A stretch of 18,289 nucleotides of DNA, taken from positions 1 through 18,289 of the forward strand of contig CAVTOD010000001.1 in NCBI GenBank assembly GCA_963736305.1, read 5' to 3'. The DNA comes from DASUPK01 sp963736305. GTDB taxonomy: Bacteria > Actinomycetota > Thermoleophilia > Solirubrobacterales > 70-9. The position numbers and the translations under genes are program-made. Under the pieces are notes generated by a model that was not told where the DNA came from, did not search any database, and was given only the letters and a program-made list of their open reading frames with translations. Shown piece after piece: positions 1 to 7,112 of the stretch; within the stretch, counting starts at the first letter, position 1; each line of letters begins with the position of its first letter.

Positions 1-8
1 GCCAAATG

Positions 9-33
9 AAAAAGCCCCGCAAACGCGAGGCTT
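9..33 (-). terminator. Intrinsic terminator of tRNA-Glu
   Basis: Read on the minus strand, an 8-bp stem (AGCCTCGC / GCGGGGCT, one G-U pair) closes a GTTT loop and is followed directly by a run of T. It starts 9 nt beyond the 3' end of the tRNA-Glu gene, where a tRNA transcript would be expected to end. Confidence 0.85.
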
Positions 34-41
34 CTCTGAGG

Positions 42-114
42 CACCGCTACCGGGATTCGAACCCGGGTTTCCGGACTGAGAATCCGGCGTCCTAGTCCCC
101 TAGACGATAGCGGC
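42..114 (-). tRNA. tRNA-Glu (anticodon CTC)
   Basis: On the minus strand the sequence folds as a complete 73-nt cloverleaf. The acceptor stem is GCCGCTA / TAGCGGT with a terminal G-U pair, the T-loop reads GTTCGAATC, and the anticodon stem CCGGA/TCCGG encloses the loop TTCTCAG, giving anticodon CTC. The 3' CCA is not encoded (the next bases are CCT), so it must be added by CCA-adding enzyme. A TACACT hexamer on the minus strand (134-139) lies at a plausible -10 position, but no convincing -35 box is visible. The gene is divergent from tRNA-Leu, and the 68 nt between them must hold both promoters. Confidence 0.97.
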
Positions 115-182
115 GAGTTTTGGGACGGCCGTGAGTGTAGCCAGGCTCAGGGCAGGCCCTAAGGCTAAGCTTCGACAGCCCC

Positions 183-266
183 GCGGCTGTGGCGGAACTG
201 GTAGACGCGCAGGCTTCAGGTGCCTGTGTCCTTCGGGACGTGGAGGTTCGACTCCTCTCAGCCGCA
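183..266 (+). tRNA. tRNA-Leu (anticodon CAG)
   Basis: This is an 84-nt class II tRNA. The acceptor stem is GCGGCTG / CAGCCGC with discriminator A. The anticodon stem CAGGC/GCCTG encloses the loop TTCAGGT, giving anticodon CAG. A long variable arm (TGTCCTTCGGGACG) forms the expected hairpin, and the T-arm is GGAGGTTCGACTCCT. CCA is not encoded. The gene ends 17 nt before the stop codon of the oppositely oriented PH-like gene, and no obvious terminator lies between them. Confidence 0.97.
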
Positions 267-282
267 TCGGACGCTGCCCGCG

Positions 283-729
283 TCAGGCGGCCGCCTTGGT
301 GGCGTCGAACGCCTTGACCATCGCCTTCGCCGCGGGCGGCTTGCACTCGAGTTTGAACTGGGCCTCGCCGGCGCTGATCGTGAGCGCGTTCCACTTGCTC
401 TTCATCCCATCGACCCGGTCGAGGGGCAGCTCGCCGAGCATCTCCTTGACCTCCTTGATCCCGCCGCTCAGTCCGATTGCGATGTCGAGAGTGAGGAGCC
501 GCCGGTCGGTGAGCGCCAGGCCGCAGTTGCGCTTGACGACCAGGCCGACGTCCTCCGCGGCCCCTCGGTTCTTCCGGCTCCAGCGCGCGCCGATCTCGCC
601 CGCCGCCAATCCGCCGACCATCGCCGTGTTGCTTCCGCGAGGCGAGACGACCAGCGCCGCGACGATCTCCTCGCCCGGCGCCAGCAGGCCCTCTGCCCCC
701 TCCCTGATGCTGTCCTCGTGCTTCGACAT
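283..729 (-). CDS. Small PH-like (YokE/bPH-type) domain protein, 148 aa
   Basis: The function is unknown. The protein is soluble, with no signal peptide or membrane segment. It opens with a polar stretch, then GEEIVAALVVSPRGS (residues 19-33) and later LALTDRRLLTLDI (71-83). The phrase 'ALTDRRLL' followed by further beta strands is typical of bacterial PH-like/YokE-type folds, which usually act as membrane-associated or protein-interaction modules. I chose the ATG at 729 over an upstream in-frame start at 792 because GGGAGGGGG lies immediately upstream at good spacing and similarity begins near here. It is the last gene of the minus-strand run and starts 75 nt after the EAL gene's stop. The family assignment rests on pattern only and is tentative; the coding call is firmer. 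Confidence 0.75.
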   Translation of the reverse strand: MSKHEDSIREGAEGLLAPGEEIVAALVVSPRGSNTAMVGGLAAGEIGARWSRKNRGAAEDVGLVVKRNCGLALTDRRLLTLDIAIGLSGGIKEVKEMLGELPLDRVDGMKSKWNALTISAGEAQFKLECKPPAAKAMVKAFDATKAAA

Positions 730-804
730 CCAGCCCCCTCCCGATCGTTGCTCGAGATTGCGTTCGAGCAGGGATACGACGACCCACCCCACCGAGATTG
801 AGGC

Positions 805-1584
805 TCAGGCGGTTGCGCCGGTGAGCGACTCGAGCGACTCGGGCGGCCCGAGCGCGTGGCCCTGGGCCTCGTCGACGCCGAGGCCCTCGAGGATCTGAAG
901 GGTCGCCAGCGTCTCGACCCCCTGAGCGATCACCCGTTGGCCGGATCGATGTGCCTTCAGGAGGGCGGTGGTCACCCTGCGGCGCTTGCCTCGGTCATCG
1001 GCAAGACCCTCGATGAAGGGCGCCCCGAGCTTGACGTAGCCGATCGGAAACCTGCGCAGCAGGAACGACTCCGGTCCGCCCTCGACGAACCCGTCCAGAG
1101 CGATCTGGCAACCGAGTTCGGCCACCGCGTTGACGAAGGCGCCGCCGCTCTCGAGCGCGGCGGTGAGCTGGGTCTCGCTGAGCTCCAGGACGACATCGCG
1201 CGGATCCGCCCCGGTGGACTCCAGCTCCTCGCGAATCAGGGCGACCATGGCGGGGTCCGTGGACCGGACGCTGAGATTGAGATCTACCGGCCGCCCGGTT
1301 GCCGCGACCTCGATCGCGCGTGCCACCACCCATCGATCGATCTCCCGGATCGATCCGAACTCCTCGGCCGCCATCACGAACTCGCCGGCGGGGATCAGGC
1401 GACGCTGCTCCACCATCCGGAGGAAGAGCTCGTGGCGCATCGTGGCGCCGCTGGCGACGTCGACGATGCGCTGGGCGTGCAGGAGGAAGAGGTCCCTCTC
1501 CAGGGCCTCTTCGATCCTGCGCGACCAATCGAGCGGGCGCAGCGCCCCTCCCGTTCCGCGGCCAGATTCCTCTCCCATGGTCAT
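805..1584 (-). CDS. Degenerate EAL-domain protein, probably not an active c-di-GMP phosphodiesterase
   Basis: This is a 259-residue stand-alone EAL domain with no GGDEF, PAS or membrane part. Conserved landmarks are HELFLRM at residues 51-57 (the EAL motif, reading E-L-F), LNLS with N103, ELSE at 134-137, VKLG with K185 and QGHALGPP at 241-248. Two positions essential in active enzymes are changed: the DDFG motif reads DGFV (D164, G165), removing a metal ligand, and AEGVE reads AQGVE (Q221), replacing the glutamate regarded as the general base in RocR-type enzymes. It is therefore more likely a c-di-GMP receptor or a protein-protein module than a phosphodiesterase (inference). Starts at ATG 1584, ATG 1578 or GTG 1617 are all possible and none has a strong ribosome-binding site; the domain is intact in each. 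Confidence 0.9.
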   Translation of the reverse strand: MTMGEESGRGTGGALRPLDWSRRIEEALERDLFLLHAQRIVDVASGATMRHELFLRMVEQRRLIPAGEFVMAAEEFGSIREIDRWVVARAIEVAATGRPVDLNLSVRSTDPAMVALIREELESTGADPRDVVLELSETQLTAALESGGAFVNAVAELGCQIALDGFVEGGPESFLLRRFPIGYVKLGAPFIEGLADDRGKRRRVTTALLKAHRSGQRVIAQGVETLATLQILEGLGVDEAQGHALGPPESLESLTGATA

Positions 1585-1668
1585 GTCTCGAGGATCACCG
1601 CGGCCGGGGGCACGCACAACGTGACGAAGTACTGGACGAACCTCGGTGAGAACTACGGAAGCAGCCGC

Positions 1669-3081
1669 TCAGCCGAGATGCCGAAGGGCTGACCGCGCGG
1701 CGTTGTAGCCGTTCATCCCGTGGGCCCCGGCGCCCGGCGGCGTCGCCGCCGAGCAGATGTAGACCCCGTCGATCCCGGTGCTGTACGGATCGAGCGCGAG
1801 CCGCGGCCGGATCAGGATCTGCACCGGGGTGTTGGCCCCGGTGATGATGTCGCCCCCGACGTAGTTCGAGTTGTGGGCGGCCATGTCGGCGGGCGTTCTC
1901 ACGGACGTTGCGACGATGCGCTCGCCGAACCCGGGGGCAAAGCGCTCGATCTGGCCAAGCACGGATTCGCTCGCGTCGCCGGCGTATCCACTCGGCACAT
2001 GGGCGTAGACCCAGATCGGATGCACGTCCCCCTTGGACCGTCCCGGGTCGGCGAGGTACTGCTGGCCCACCAACACGAACGGCCGCTCCGGCATCGACCC
2101 TCGATTGACCTGGCGCTCGGCGACGACCAGTTCCTCGAACGTCCCGACGGTGTGAACGGTCCCCGCCTTTCGGCAGGCCTCGTTGGTCCAGGGCACCCCG
2201 CCCTCGACCGCGAGGTCGAGCTTGAACGCGCCCGGCCCGTGGCGGTAGCGGCGGTATGAGCGTGCGACCCTTGCCGGGAGCCGGTCCCCCGCGATCTCCG
2301 CGACGGCGCCGGGGGCAAGATCGAAGATCACCGCATCGGCGCCGGCCACCTCCGCGAACGAGGTCACCCGCCGACCGGTCTCGATCGTCCCCCCGTGCGC
2401 GCGGAGGACGGATGCGAGCGCGTCCGTGATCGAGCGGGATCCGCTTTTGGCGACGGGCCATCCGAACGCATGTCCCGCGTCGATCAGCGCACAGCCGACC
2501 GAGCTGCTCATCGGCCAGCTGAGCGAGGCGAAGGAGTGGGCGGCGACGCCGCCGAACAGTGCACGGGCCTGCGGGGTCTTCCAGGAGCGCGCCAGCAGGG
2601 TTGCCGGCGCGGCCGCCGGGATCCCGAACCGCGCGAGCCGCAGCGGATGCCGAGGCACGTGGATGATCGGCGCCAGCATGTCCTCGAGGAGGGCGCCGTA
2701 GTTCGCCGAGGAGGATCCGAATACCCGCTTCCAGGCCTTGCCGTCCTCCCCCAGCCCCCGGGCCGTCTGATCGATCGAGCGCATCATCACTCCGGCGCTT
2801 CCGTCGTCCAGCGGGTGGGCGAGGTCCACCTCCGGCCAGAGCCACTCGAGCCCGTGCTTGGCCAGGTCGAGCGAGTTCAGAAACGGGGACCCGGCCGCCA
2901 TCGGATGGGTGGCCGAGCACACATCGTGCAGCAGCCCCGGCACCGTCAGCTCGCTCGTTTGGGTGCCGCCGCCGATCGTCTCCTCCGCCTCGAGCACCGT
3001 CACCGACACGCCGTTTCGGGCTAGCTCCACGGCAGCGGCAAGCCCATTCGGGCCGGAGCCGACGACGATCGCGTCGCTCAA
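1669..3081 (-). CDS. FAD-dependent oxidoreductase, CrtI/PYROXD2-like (phytoene desaturase superfamily)
   Basis: This 470-residue flavoprotein has an N-terminal dinucleotide-binding motif, VVGSGPNGLAAA (residues 6-17, GxGxxG at 8-13), an acidic residue ending the second strand (VLEAEE, E31) and the IGGGTQ segment after it. The C-terminal FAD-binding signature (GIDGVYICSAATPPGAGAHG, near the end) is typical of phytoene-dehydrogenase-like and PYROXD2-type oxidoreductases. The substrate cannot be read from sequence; no other carotenoid gene is present, so a carotenoid role is not supported. The start is TTG, and its first bases overlap the preceding gene's TGA as TTGA (3078-3081), which implies translational coupling to the DUF3556 membrane protein. 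No signal peptide is present, so the enzyme is cytoplasmic or membrane-peripheral. Confidence 0.92.
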   Translation of the reverse strand: MSDAIVVGSGPNGLAAAVELARNGVSVTVLEAEETIGGGTQTSELTVPGLLHDVCSATHPMAAGSPFLNSLDLAKHGLEWLWPEVDLAHPLDDGSAGVMMRSIDQTARGLGEDGKAWKRVFGSSSANYGALLEDMLAPIIHVPRHPLRLARFGIPAAAPATLLARSWKTPQARALFGGVAAHSFASLSWPMSSSVGCALIDAGHAFGWPVAKSGSRSITDALASVLRAHGGTIETGRRVTSFAEVAGADAVIFDLAPGAVAEIAGDRLPARVARSYRRYRHGPGAFKLDLAVEGGVPWTNEACRKAGTVHTVGTFEELVVAERQVNRGSMPERPFVLVGQQYLADPGRSKGDVHPIWVYAHVPSGYAGDASESVLGQIERFAPGFGERIVATSVRTPADMAAHNSNYVGGDIITGANTPVQILIRPRLALDPYSTGIDGVYICSAATPPGAGAHGMNGYNAARSALRHLG

Positions 3082-4868
3082 TGACTCGGCGAGTAGCCGG
3101 GCGACTCTGCGCCGCCGACGGGCAGACGCTCGTCGGGAGCGACCGCTCCGCCCTCGATGACCACCGGGAAGTCGAAGGACTCGTCGAGCCAGGGCTGGCT
3201 CGTGACCATGTCCTTCACCGCGACCGTTCCCTGCTCGAGCAGGCCATCGACCGGGTCCCAGATCTCGTAGTGCTGGTAACCGCGCCCGCGCATGGTCGGC
3301 TCCGACTCGAGGTAGACGAGCCGCACGTCGCCGGTGCCGAACCCGCAGCGCTCGTGGATGGCATGGAGCAGCTGGGCGCTGTGGAAATGCGCGTCGCCGA
3401 AGTTCCAGCCGTTGACGACGTTCGAGATCAGCTCTCCCTCACGAACGTCGTACCCCTCGACGTCGTCGACCGCGTGGGGCAGCAGCGCGTTCAGGGCTCG
3501 CCCGTGCGAGTGCATGGCCCGGAAGGAGAGTCCCTTGTTGAGCAGGAACTCCGCCGTCTCGGGGTCGTAGATCTCGCCGACCTGCTTGACGATGATGCTG
3601 GCCGGCTTCTTGACGGACGTGTCGAGCTTCTCCTCCGCGCCGCTTCCCCTTCGGAAGAGCCAGGCGCTCGTCGACCAGTTGCCGGCGTAGTAGCGCATCG
3701 AGGGCAGGAAGGAGACCTTGCCGGGGCGGTTTCCTCCGATCAGGGGCAGGAGGACGCACGGCACTGCGAGGGTCGCAATCAGCAACGGGTCGTCCAGCGT
3801 GGAGAGCGAGACGTCGCCGTAGTGCCCGAAGAGGAAGAGGATCCCGAAGATCATGAACAGGTTCCACTCGAGCGGGACGGCCAGCGGGAACATCGAGGTG
3901 ATGTTCACGTGGAAGAGGATCATCCCGACGATCGCGATCGTCCTGATCGTCGGGTTGTCCTGGAAGACGAGCAGCGCCGGCCAGAGGAACTCCTGAGCGG
4001 TGCCGAAGTGTGCGATCACCCCGGCCAGCCGCGAGGGCATCATGTCCTCGGGATAGTCACGCCACAGGTGGCGGCGGAAGCCCGATGGGATGAGGGGCGC
4101 GTTGCTCATCATCGTCGAGACGACGAACGGGAAATGGCTGTTGAGCTTGGAGGAGGCCGCCCCCCACCAGATGAAGAGGAAGACGAACTGCCAGGCCACG
4201 ATCCAGTGCTCGATCGCGAAAAGGCCAACCACCAGGACCGTGCAATAGATCTCCGGCCGCGCGCCGAGGAAAGAAACCTTGTCGCGCAGGCCGAGCAGTC
4301 CGAGGAACGCGAAGAGCGCGGCGATGCCCGCAGGTGGCAGCTTGCCGGCGAAGTCGGGCCCGGAGTCCACCCCAGACGCGGCCAGCAGGAAGATCGCCGT
4401 GGCGAGCACGCCGGCATAGAGGCCGACGTCCACGATCGTGCGGGTCGTCCCCTTGGTGAGAGGAACCTTGTCAGGCCACGGCGGCAGCCGGACGGTGCCG
4501 GGTCGCAACCAGTAGAGGACGCCTCCGATCGGCGGCACGAACCGGAAGCTGAGCGGCATCGATCCGGCGCCGAGGCCGAGGATCTCCCAGAGCAAGAGCC
4601 AGACGGCGAGCTTCTCGAAGACGATCGGTTCGCTCCACCAGTCCGACAGGTTGCCGAGCGATCCGAGCCCCGGGGTCAGTGAGATCACGAGGAGCGCGCC
4701 GACGCTGAAGAGGATCAGCTTGAAGACGTAGATGAAGTAGACGAAGCTCGGCGAGCCGAAGCCGTTGAGCCCCCAGTCCTGCACGAGCGGCTTGAGCCGC
4801 GTCAGGTGCGGCTTGGCCTTCCACTCCTCCAGCTCGAACGGCGGGGGTGAGGGTGTGAAGAATCCCAT
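3078..4868 (-). CDS. DUF3556 multi-pass membrane protein
   Basis: A 596-residue protein that I recognise as the DUF3556 family of actinobacterial transmembrane proteins of unknown function. The N-terminus (MGFFTPSPPPFELEEWKAKP) resembles mycobacterial members. Roughly the first 390 residues contain about eight hydrophobic segments, including FVYFIYVFKLILFSVGALLV (about 43-62), TIVDVGLYAGVLATAIFLLA (about 144-163), IYCTVLVVGLFAIEHWIVAW and LEWNLFMIFGILFLFGHYG. A soluble C-terminal part of about 170 residues follows, containing several histidines (AMHSHGRAL, NFGDAHFHSAQLLHAIHERCG). The ATG at 4868 has only a weak ribosome-binding site. It lies 31 nt after the haem protein's stop and its own stop overlaps the flavoprotein start. 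The gene neighbourhood suggests a membrane redox or lipid-modifying function, but that is inference. Confidence 0.9.
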   Translation of the reverse strand: MGFFTPSPPPFELEEWKAKPHLTRLKPLVQDWGLNGFGSPSFVYFIYVFKLILFSVGALLVISLTPGLGSLGNLSDWWSEPIVFEKLAVWLLLWEILGLGAGSMPLSFRFVPPIGGVLYWLRPGTVRLPPWPDKVPLTKGTTRTIVDVGLYAGVLATAIFLLAASGVDSGPDFAGKLPPAGIAALFAFLGLLGLRDKVSFLGARPEIYCTVLVVGLFAIEHWIVAWQFVFLFIWWGAASSKLNSHFPFVVSTMMSNAPLIPSGFRRHLWRDYPEDMMPSRLAGVIAHFGTAQEFLWPALLVFQDNPTIRTIAIVGMILFHVNITSMFPLAVPLEWNLFMIFGILFLFGHYGDVSLSTLDDPLLIATLAVPCVLLPLIGGNRPGKVSFLPSMRYYAGNWSTSAWLFRRGSGAEEKLDTSVKKPASIIVKQVGEIYDPETAEFLLNKGLSFRAMHSHGRALNALLPHAVDDVEGYDVREGELISNVVNGWNFGDAHFHSAQLLHAIHERCGFGTGDVRLVYLESEPTMRGRGYQHYEIWDPVDGLLEQGTVAVKDMVTSQPWLDESFDFPVVIEGGAVAPDERLPVGGAESPGYSPSH

Positions 4869-4899
4869 GACCCGCGCGCAACCCTATAGCCGCCGCGCG

Positions 4900-5367
4900 T
4901 CAGCCGCCGCCCTGTTTGATGCCGGCGGGAGGGTCCTTGGCGTAGGTCCTGATCAGCCCGTCGACGAGCTCGCGCTTCTCGGTGCCGGAGAGCCGCGCCC
5001 CGCCGTGAATCAGCTTGTACTGGAGCGGCGGCATCTCTCCACTCTGAATCTGGTCGACCAGCTCGGAGATGTCGACCTGGGGCTTGTCCCACTCCGAGAA
5101 GTTCAGCTTGCCACGGCCCTCATCGACGTCACGCTGGACCAGCCAGGACACCGGGGCGACGTTCGTGTACCAGGGCCACTTGGTGAGGTTGCTGTGACAG
5201 TCACCGCACGCCTGGGTCGCGAGCTGCTCGGTGCGTGGGCTGTCCCAGCGAATCGCGCGGGTGACCGTGGGGTTCGCGTGGCTTCGGCCGTACGGGACCA
5301 GCTGGATCACGACGAACAGCACCGGGATGCCGATCGCGACGTAGCGGAGGGCCTTTCCCCAATCCAT
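4900..5367 (-). CDS. Membrane-anchored haem-binding (CxxCH) protein
   Basis: A 155-residue protein with one N-terminal membrane anchor (about residues 8-25, YVAIGIPVLFVVIQLVPYG) and an extracytoplasmic domain. It carries one c-type haem motif, C54-G-D-C57-H58, and a later MPPLQY segment whose M112 is a plausible distal axial ligand. The sequence around the motif (QACGDCHSNLTKWPWYTNVAPVSW) and NFSEWD match the haem_bd domain family of small periplasmic monohaem proteins. The protein needs cytochrome c maturation outside the membrane; no such genes are in the window. It is first in the minus-strand run, divergent from the sulfatase across 107 bp, and is a likely electron-transfer partner of the oxidoreductase two genes downstream (inference). 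Confidence 0.93.
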   Translation of the reverse strand: MDWGKALRYVAIGIPVLFVVIQLVPYGRSHANPTVTRAIRWDSPRTEQLATQACGDCHSNLTKWPWYTNVAPVSWLVQRDVDEGRGKLNFSEWDKPQVDISELVDQIQSGEMPPLQYKLIHGGARLSGTEKRELVDGLIRTYAKDPPAGIKQGGG

Positions 5368-5420
5368 GCCGCGACCCTATCCGGGCGTAGGCAAGAGCGG
5401 GGTTGGAAACTGTCCGCGGC

Positions 5421-5439
5421 CGGCCCGCTTGGAGGGCCG
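5421..5439. repeat. Inverted repeat in the haem-protein/sulfatase divergent region
   Basis: CGGCCC and GGGCCG form a perfect 6-bp inverted repeat around a 7-nt centre, within the 107-bp region between two divergently transcribed genes. The location suits a regulatory site. The composition is so GC-rich that a short inverted repeat could easily occur by chance. Confidence 0.3.
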
Positions 5440-5474
5440 CAACTTCGCGCCCCCCTCCCCGTTATGTTCGTTTG

Positions 5475-7103
5475 ATGCCAACCCGGACGGCCAGGGCGGG
5501 GCTGGTGGCGGGGATCGCCTGCCTCTCCATGCTCTTTCTGCTCGCGCGAGGCGAGAGCTCCCGCGCGGCCAGCAGCAAGCCGAACGTGATCATGTTCACC
5601 ACGGACGACCAGACCGTCCGGGACATGGCGGTGATGGCGAAGACCCAGTCGCTGATCGGCAATGCGGGGGCCACGTTTCTGCACGCCTACGCCTCGGATC
5701 CCCTCTGCTGCCCCTCACGCGTGACGGTCCAGACGGGGGAATACGCCCACAACACGGGCGTCCTCGGCAACACCCCGCCGCAGGGCGGATACAGCTCCTT
5801 CAACGATAAGAACGACCTGCCGGTCTGGCTGCAGGCCGCGGGCTATCGCACGATCCACATCGGCAAGATGCCGAACGGCTTCGGCGACCCGAGCGTCGGC
5901 GGCCCGACCTATGTCCCTCCCGGTTGGGGTCCATTCGCCGGGGGATCGGGTCCCTCCTCGAAGGGCGAGTTCTACGGCTTCATCGGGCCGCCGTCCTCCT
6001 ACACCGGCTTCACCCTCGACGAGAACGGCACGGACAAGGTCTACACCCCGGACGACTACTCGACCGACGTCTATGCCGATCTCGCGGTCGACCGGATCGA
6101 TCACCACCTGGCGGCCTTCCCCGACAACCCGTTCTACATGCAGGTCCAGTTCTTCGCCCCGCACGACCCGGCCACCCCCGCGCCGAAATACGCCAATGCG
6201 TTCGCGGCCGCCCCGCTGCCGATCGAGCCGAGCTTCAACGAGAAGAACGTCAAGGACAAGCCCGCCTGGATCAGGCGGATCAGCCGGTTCGGCCCGGGGC
6301 TGATCGCGAAGATCCAGACTCGCTACCAGCATCGCCTCGAGACGCTGCTCTCGGTGGATGACGCGGTCGAGAAGGTCGTCAACGACCTGGAGGCGCACGG
6401 CGTCCTCGGCAACACGTATCTGATCTTCACCTCCGACCAGGGCTTCATGCAGGGCCAGCATCGCCTCCATCAAGGCAAGTTCGTCCCCTATGAGCCCTCC
6501 GTCCAGGTGCCGCTCGAGATCCGCGGCCCGGGCATCCCGGCCGGCTCGCAGCCCCAGGGGCTCGTCTGGAACGGGGACATCACCTCGACGATCCTGCAGA
6601 TGACGGGCGCACAGCCCAACCTCCCCCAGGACGGCCAATCGATGCTGCCGCTGGCGCAGGACCCGACCAGGAAGTCCACCCGTCCGCTCCTCTTCGAGAC
6701 CGGCCCTCCCGGAACGACCTTCGAGCCGGGAACCGGCACCGCCGCGGCGGCGGGTCACCGGCGATCCGCCAAGGGCACCTATGTGAAGAACACCGACCTC
6801 GACCACACCGCCCAGATCGCGCGCCCGATCCTCGCGCCGCGCTACCGGGCGATCCGCACCGGCCGCTACCTGCTGACCAAGTACTCGGACGGCGGGCGGG
6901 AGCTCTACGACCTCTCGAAGGACCCGCTCGAGCTCAACTCCGTCTACAAGGACAGGCACTACGCCCCGGTCCTGAAGTTCCTGCTGAAGCGCCTGGGGAA
7001 GCTGGTCCACTGCAAGGGGCCGGCCTGCACCAAGGAGATCGGCAAGCCGCCGAAGCCGCTCGCGAAGCCCAAGAAGCGCAAAAAGCAGGCGCCCTCCCAA
7101 TAG
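5475..7103 (+). CDS. Exported type I sulfatase (formylglycine-dependent, N-acetylglucosamine-6-sulfatase-like)
   Basis: This 542-residue sulfatase hydrolyses sulfate esters outside the cytoplasm; the substrate is not determinable, although the overall pattern recalls glycosaminoglycan/GNS-type enzymes. A signal peptide (MPTRTARAGLVAGIACLSML... to about residue 31) precedes NVIMFTTDDQT, with metal ligands D44 and D45. The active-site motif C78-C-P-S-R82 fits CxPSR, so C78 should be converted to formylglycine by FGE, which is not encoded here. The second metal pair, usually Asp-Asn or Asp-His, reads D321-Q322 in TSDQGFMQGQHRL. The C-terminus is a lysine-rich tail (KPLAKPKKRKKQ). I chose the ATG at 5475 over an upstream TTG because it places the signal peptide at the N-terminus; its ribosome-binding site is weak. 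It is the first gene of a three-gene plus-strand unit. Confidence 0.93.
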   Translation: MPTRTARAGLVAGIACLSMLFLLARGESSRAASSKPNVIMFTTDDQTVRDMAVMAKTQSLIGNAGATFLHAYASDPLCCPSRVTVQTGEYAHNTGVLGNTPPQGGYSSFNDKNDLPVWLQAAGYRTIHIGKMPNGFGDPSVGGPTYVPPGWGPFAGGSGPSSKGEFYGFIGPPSSYTGFTLDENGTDKVYTPDDYSTDVYADLAVDRIDHHLAAFPDNPFYMQVQFFAPHDPATPAPKYANAFAAAPLPIEPSFNEKNVKDKPAWIRRISRFGPGLIAKIQTRYQHRLETLLSVDDAVEKVVNDLEAHGVLGNTYLIFTSDQGFMQGQHRLHQGKFVPYEPSVQVPLEIRGPGIPAGSQPQGLVWNGDITSTILQMTGAQPNLPQDGQSMLPLAQDPTRKSTRPLLFETGPPGTTFEPGTGTAAAAGHRRSAKGTYVKNTDLDHTAQIARPILAPRYRAIRTGRYLLTKYSDGGRELYDLSKDPLELNSVYKDRHYAPVLKFLLKRLGKLVHCKGPACTKEIGKPPKPLAKPKKRKKQAPSQ

Positions 7104-7112
7104 GGTCCGCGC

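Noticed and set aside
3081..4682. A 533-codon plus-strand open frame antisense to the DUF3556 gene
   Set aside because: The translation is low-complexity and Asp/Glu/Arg-rich with no domain, while the minus strand gives a coherent membrane protein.
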